From contig NZ_KE386571.1 in assembly GCF_000427645.1 (NCBI RefSeq), forward strand, positions 558,001 to 622,000: a stretch of 64,000 bases of DNA. Direction: 5' to 3'. This DNA comes from Sphingomonas phyllosphaerae FA2 (GTDB taxonomy: Bacteria; Pseudomonadota; Alphaproteobacteria; Sphingomonadales; Sphingomonadaceae). Both the position numbers and the translations under genes were made by a program. Under the pieces are notes generated by a model. The model ran no database searches. It was not told where the DNA came from and saw nothing but the letters and a program-made list of their open reading frames with translations. Below, piece by piece: positions 60,650-64,000 of this stretch. Each line of letters starts with the position of its first letter. The stretch's first letter is position 1.

Positions 60650-62273
60650 AAATCGCCTCCTTGAACGGCTGCATGCCCACGCGGCGATAGGTGTCGACGA
60701 ACCGCTCCCCGGTTTCGCGGATGCGGACATAGGTGTCGGTGACGCGCTCGATTGCATCGACCACGCCGTCCTCGTCGAAGCCGGGGCCGGTGATCTTGCC
60801 AAGCGACACGTCCTCCGCGCCCGAGCCGCCGAGCAACAACTGGTAATTCTCGGTGCCCTTCCGGTCGACGCCGAGGATGCCGATATGCCCGGCGTGGTGG
60901 TGGCCGCAGGCGTTGATGCAACCGCTGATCTTGAGCTTCAATTCGCCCAGATCGCGCTGGCGATCGAGATCGGCGAACCGCTGCCCGATCTTTTGCGCCA
61001 GCGGGATCGACCGCGCATTGGCGAGCGCGCAATAATCGAGCCCGGGGCAGGCGATGATGTCGCTGATCAGGTCGAGGTTCGCATCGGCCAGCCCGGCCTC
61101 GGTCAGCGCCTCCCACACCACCTTCAGGTCGGCGATGCGGACGTGCGGCAGGACGATGTTCTGTGCATGGGTGACGCGCAGCTCGTCGAAGCTGTAGCGT
61201 TCGGCGAGATCGGCCATCACGTCGATCTGCTCGGCGGAGGCGTCACCGGGGATGCCGCCGATCGGCTTGAGCGAGATGGTGACGATCGCATGGCCTGGCT
61301 GCTTGTGCGGGCGCACGTTCTGGTCGAGCCACACCGCGAAGTCGGGGTCGCTACGATCCGCGACCGCGCCGTCGTCGGCAGCGAAGGCAGGCGCGGCGAA
61401 CATCGCGCTGATCCGTGCCAGTTCGGCGGCGGGCGGATCGATACCGAGCTGGCGAACCTGCGCGAATTCCTCCTCGACCTCGGCGCGGTATTTGTCCGCG
61501 CCCAGTTCGTGGATCAGGATCTTGATGCGCGCCTTGTAGATATTGTCGCGCCGGCCGTAGCGATTGTAGACGCGCAGGCACGCCTCCAGATAGCTCATCA
61601 GCTGGTCGGCGGGGATGAAGTCCTTGATCTCCGGCGCGATCATCGGGGTGCGGCCCATGCCGCCGCCGACGAACACCTTCACGCCGAGCACACCGTCGCG
61701 CTCGAGCAATTGCAGCCCGATGTCGTGGAGGCGCATCGCCGCGCGATCTTCCTCGGCGGCGATCACCGCGATCTTGAACTTGCGCGGCAGGTACGTGAAT
61801 TCGGGGTGGAAGGTGCTCCACTGCCGCAGCAATTCCGCGAACGGTCGCGGATCGGTCACCTCGTCGGCGGCAGCGCCCGCAAACTGGTCCGAGCTGATGT
61901 TGCGGATGCAATTGCCGCTGGTCTGGATCGCATGCATCTCGACCGTCGCCAGTTCGGCGAGAATGTCGGCGGCGTCCTCCAGCTTGATCCAATTGTACTG
62001 GATGTTCTGGCGCGTGGTGAAATGGCCATAGCCACGATCGTACTTGCGCGCGACATGCGCGAGCATCCGCATCTGCCGCGCGTTGAGCGTGCCATAGGGC
62101 ACGGCGACGCGCAGCATATAGGCGTGCAGCTGCAGGTAGAGGCCGTTCATCAGCCGCAGCGGCTTGAACTGGTCCTCGCTCAGCTCGCCCGAAAGCCGAC
62201 GCTGGCACTGGTCGCGAAATTCCTCGACCCGCGCATCGACGATCGACTGATCATATTCGTCGTACTTGTACAT
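60642..62273 (-). CDS. cysI: Sulfite/nitrite reductase hemoprotein beta subunit
   Basis: The 543-residue siroheme and iron-sulfur enzyme reduces sulfite to sulfide. Marks are TRQNIQYNWIKLEDAADILA, TSGNCIRNISSDQFAGA, ACPGLDYCALANARSIPLAQ and ISGCINACGHHHAGHIGI with cluster cysteines. No flavoprotein CysJ gene is adjacent; the enzyme of this branch probably takes electrons from ferredoxin or another donor. Confidence 0.95.
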   Translation of the reverse strand: MYKYDEYDQSIVDARVEEFRDQCQRRLSGELSEDQFKPLRLMNGLYLQLHAYMLRVAVPYGTLNARQMRMLAHVARKYDRGYGHFTTRQNIQYNWIKLEDAADILAELATVEMHAIQTSGNCIRNISSDQFAGAAADEVTDPRPFAELLRQWSTFHPEFTYLPRKFKIAVIAAEEDRAAMRLHDIGLQLLERDGVLGVKVFVGGGMGRTPMIAPEIKDFIPADQLMSYLEACLRVYNRYGRRDNIYKARIKILIHELGADKYRAEVEEEFAQVRQLGIDPPAAELARISAMFAAPAFAADDGAVADRSDPDFAVWLDQNVRPHKQPGHAIVTISLKPIGGIPGDASAEQIDVMADLAERYSFDELRVTHAQNIVLPHVRIADLKVVWEALTEAGLADANLDLISDIIACPGLDYCALANARSIPLAQKIGQRFADLDRQRDLGELKLKISGCINACGHHHAGHIGILGVDRKGTENYQLLLGGSGAEDVSLGKITGPGFDEDGVVDAIERVTDTYVRIRETGERFVDTYRRVGMQPFKEAIYG

Positions 62274-62313
62274 CGTTGCTTCCTCGATCCCCGCGCAGGC
62301 GGCAGGGAGGGGT

Positions 62314-62610
62314 TCAGATCACCCAGTCGCCCGCAAGGGCATCGGCGGGCTTGAGCGTCAGATCGGGGCGGACGGTCGGGCCGAGCGCGCGAATCCGGTC
62401 CTTTATATGCGCGGGGCGGGGACCGTCGGGGGTCTCGCTCGCCTCGATCACGTAGGGGACGTTGACGCGGCGCGCGGCCTCTTCCTCGCGCGCGATCGCC
62501 TCGGCGCGCTCACCGGCGTCGCCGGCGTCGGCGATGTGGCGCGACCAGCCGTGGCCGGTCCACCAGACCACGTCGCCGCTCGCCAGATCGTTGCCGGTCA
62601 CCAGCCTCAT
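62314..62610 (-). CDS. DUF2849 family protein of the sulfur operon
   Basis: The 98-residue product is DUF2849: MRLVTGNDLASGDVVWWTGH, then WSRHIADAGDAGERAEAIAR and a C-terminal ADALAGDWVI. The family occurs almost always between cobA/cysG and cysI in alphaproteobacteria. Coupled to cobA by a four-base overlap. Confidence 0.92.
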   Translation of the reverse strand: MRLVTGNDLASGDVVWWTGHGWSRHIADAGDAGERAEAIAREEEAARRVNVPYVIEASETPDGPRPAHIKDRIRALGPTVRPDLTLKPADALAGDWVI

Positions 62611-63395
62611 GCCATCGTCTCCGCCACCTTCGCATAGCCCGCCAGCCGGTCCTCGGCGTCGGACAGTTCCACCACCTCGCCAACGACGATGATCGCCGGG
62701 CTCGCCACCTGCTCGCGCAACACCATCGCGCCGAGATCGGCGAGCAACGTGCGCAGCGCGCGATGGCCGGGCAGCGTGCCCTTCTCCAGCACCGCGACCG
62801 GCATGTCCGGCGCGACGCCATCGGCCATCAATTTGTCGGCGATCGCCTCGGCGGTCGCGACGCCCATATAGATCACCAAGGTGCGGCCCTGTCCGGCGAG
62901 CCCCGACCAGTCCTGATCGGTCAGCCCCTTGCACTGGCCGGCGACGAAGGTGACCGCCGAGCTGTGATCGCGGTGGGTGAGCGGCAGCATCGCCTCGGCG
63001 GCGCAGCCGAGCGCCGCCGACACGCCCGGGATCACCTCGACCGCCAATCCGGCGGCGCGCACTGCCTCAACCTCCTCGCCGCCGCGTCCGAAGATGAACG
63101 GATCGCCGCCCTTCAGCCGCACGACAACGCTGCCGGCCATGACATGCGCGACGATCAGCGCGTTGATCGCTTCCTGCGGCAGCGTGTGGCGCGCGCGGCG
63201 TTTGGCCACCGAGATTCGGTGCGCTTCAGGCGGGGCGAGATCGAGGACACGCGGGTCGATCAGCCCGTCGTGGACGACGACGTCGGCCGAACGCAACGCT
63301 TCAACCGCACGGACGGTTAGGAGGCCGGGATCGCCGGGGCCGGCACCGACGAGGATGACGCGGCCGCGCGCGTCGGGATCAAGAAGGGTCGCCAT
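62607..63395 (-). CDS. cobA: Uroporphyrinogen-III C-methyltransferase
   Basis: The 262-residue SUMT enzyme makes precorrin-2, the siroheme precursor needed by CysI. Motifs are VILVGAGPGDPGLLTVRAVE, VVVRLKGGDPFIFGRGGEEV and PGVSAALGCAAEAMLPLTHR. I chose ATG 63395; alternatives at 63410 and 63434 lie upstream. Precorrin-2 dehydrogenase activity is not fused here. Confidence 0.94.
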   Translation of the reverse strand: MATLLDPDARGRVILVGAGPGDPGLLTVRAVEALRSADVVVHDGLIDPRVLDLAPPEAHRISVAKRRARHTLPQEAINALIVAHVMAGSVVVRLKGGDPFIFGRGGEEVEAVRAAGLAVEVIPGVSAALGCAAEAMLPLTHRDHSSAVTFVAGQCKGLTDQDWSGLAGQGRTLVIYMGVATAEAIADKLMADGVAPDMPVAVLEKGTLPGHRALRTLLADLGAMVLREQVASPAIIVVGEVVELSDAEDRLAGYAKVAETMA

Positions 63396-63541
63396 GATGG
63401 CATCGCACATGGGGCAGGGCGGCGGATGGCGCAATCGAGCGATGCTTGGCGGTGGCGTAGGATTGGTTTTGTGGTGGTTGTTGCTGAGGGTGGGGTGGAC
63501 ACAGCGGCGTTTGGCTTGCCGGGCGCGGCGGTGGCTGATTG

Positions 63542-63643
63542 GACAGACATGGGCCCCTGCCTGCGCAGGGGCGACGGTTAAAATGGGACGGATCCGATCA
63601 ACAAAAGCCGTCGCCCCTGCGCAGGCAGGGGCCTATGTCTGTC
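63542..63643. repeat. 102-bp inverted repeat upstream of the cys operon
   Basis: Arms of 36 bases beginning GACAGACATGGGCCCCTGCC and its near-perfect complement (one mismatch) enclose a 30-base centre. Each arm contains the GCCCCTGCCTGCGCAGGGGC hairpin found also at 59213. The 296-base gap 63396-63691 holds no gene besides this element. Confidence 0.88.
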
Positions 63644-63691
63644 GAGTTGAAGCGTGACGGCGCCTCGCAGGCGACAGACGTGTGTCGCCCC

Positions 63692-64000
63692 TCAATGCCG
63701 CGCCGCATGACCCTTGTGCATGACCGCCGCGATTACGCCGCCGACGATCAGCCCGAACACCCCGGCTACGCCAGCGCTGACCAGCCAGCCGAGCGCACCG
63801 CCGCCCGCGCCCTCGGCGAGATGATGCACGAATTGGGCCGGTGCCGGCACGCCGACATCGGCGGCATTGTGGATCAGCAGGTCGCCGCCGACCCACAGCA
63901 TCGCCGCGGTGCCGACGACCGTCAGCACCTGCATCAGCACCGGAACGCCCTTCACCAGCCCGCGTCCGATCGCCTGCGCCGCCGCCGACGGTCGCTGCGC
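63692..64000 (-). CDS. DUF808 family inner membrane protein, 3' part
   Basis: The C-terminal 102 residues of a DUF808 (YedI-like) membrane protein: SAAAQAIGRGLVKGVPVLMQ, VLTVVGTAAMLWVGGDLLIH and a final span FGLIVGGVIAAVMH. The frame runs to the window edge and the 5' part lies beyond it. A GTG at 63955 is not the true start. Confidence 0.88.
   Translation of the reverse strand, partial: AQRPSAAAQAIGRGLVKGVPVLMQVLTVVGTAAMLWVGGDLLIHNAADVGVPAPAQFVHHLAEGAGGGALGWLVSAGVAGVFGLIVGGVIAAVMHKGHAARH

Noticed and set aside
60615..62354. A 579-codon plus-strand frame opposite cysI
   Set aside because: Mirror of cysI with low-complexity acidic/His-rich product; cysI has all cluster motifs.

Overview
The window reads as the chromosome of a high-GC alphaproteobacterium of the order Sphingomonadales, probably Sphingomonas or a close relative. 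The evidence is the host gene content: a PEPxxWA-type CTERM protein, FYDLN-acid, DUF4112, a rimO/anmK divergent pair, the aroA-cmk-rpsA-ihfB neighbourhood, and the alphaproteobacterial sulfur cluster cobA-DUF2849-cysI-DUF934-cysH. All names rest on reading translated frames; no database search was possible.

Positions 1 to about 30160 are the right-hand part of a P2-like prophage (contractile-tail myovirus). Read from right to left the order is portal Q and terminase P on the plus strand, then on the minus strand O (scaffold protease), N (capsid), M, a small membrane protein, L, X, holin, GH24 lysozyme, M15 peptidase, Rz/Rz1 spanins, a beta-helix tail spike, R, S, a PIN nuclease (cargo), J, I, tail fibre H, two small fibre-associated genes, a cargo block of four or five unknown genes, then V, W, FI, FII, E/E', T, U, D. 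A Fis-type HTH gene lies where P2 carries ogr. The right border is a 3' fragment of an elongator tRNA-Met (30113-30160). Integrase, repressor and the left border lie outside the window. V-W and J-I-H have exchanged order relative to P2, with cargo at the seams.

Three near-identical palindromes (TGTGGAA...TTCCACA core) sit with their centres 57-60 nt upstream of the first codons of V, J and P. They look like the late-promoter operators of this phage. The cargo genes between G-like and V carry a different short hairpin with consensus GTCCGCTAACGCCCARTAGCGGAC. Three copies are placed so that a -10-like hexamer ends 6-7 nt before the start codon, suggesting leaderless transcription. The E/E' frameshift signal T_TTT_TTG of P2 is preserved.

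From 30160 to 64000 is host chromosome: a GAF protein, a CTERM-sorted protein, a compact MCP-like sensor, rimO, anmK, DUF4112, a solute-binding lipoprotein, tRNA-Leu, ihfB, rpsA, an inserted ParDE pair, cmk, aroA, FYDLN-acid, tRNA-Ala, a chemoreceptor, a porin, rpsD, chorismate mutase, two L,D-transpeptidase-type proteins, a TauE/SafE transporter, a sirtuin, an RluA pseudouridine synthase, CrcB, an SMR efflux protein, two glycine-zipper proteins around an OsmC protein, an operon of unknown function, two thioesterases, a TRIC-type protein, the assimilatory sulfate reduction operon and the 3' end of a DUF808 gene. Several long inverted repeats fill the intergenic spaces.

The best candidates for something undescribed are (1) the four-gene operon 54978-57570, made of a 47-codon peptide gene, two cupin/HEAT-like proteins of equal size and a winged-helix regulator, translationally coupled through the first three genes; (2) the phage cargo: a DUF4935-type PIN nuclease between S and J and the promoter-hairpin cassette block between the fibre genes and V; (3) the operator palindromes that tie the rearranged late modules together.
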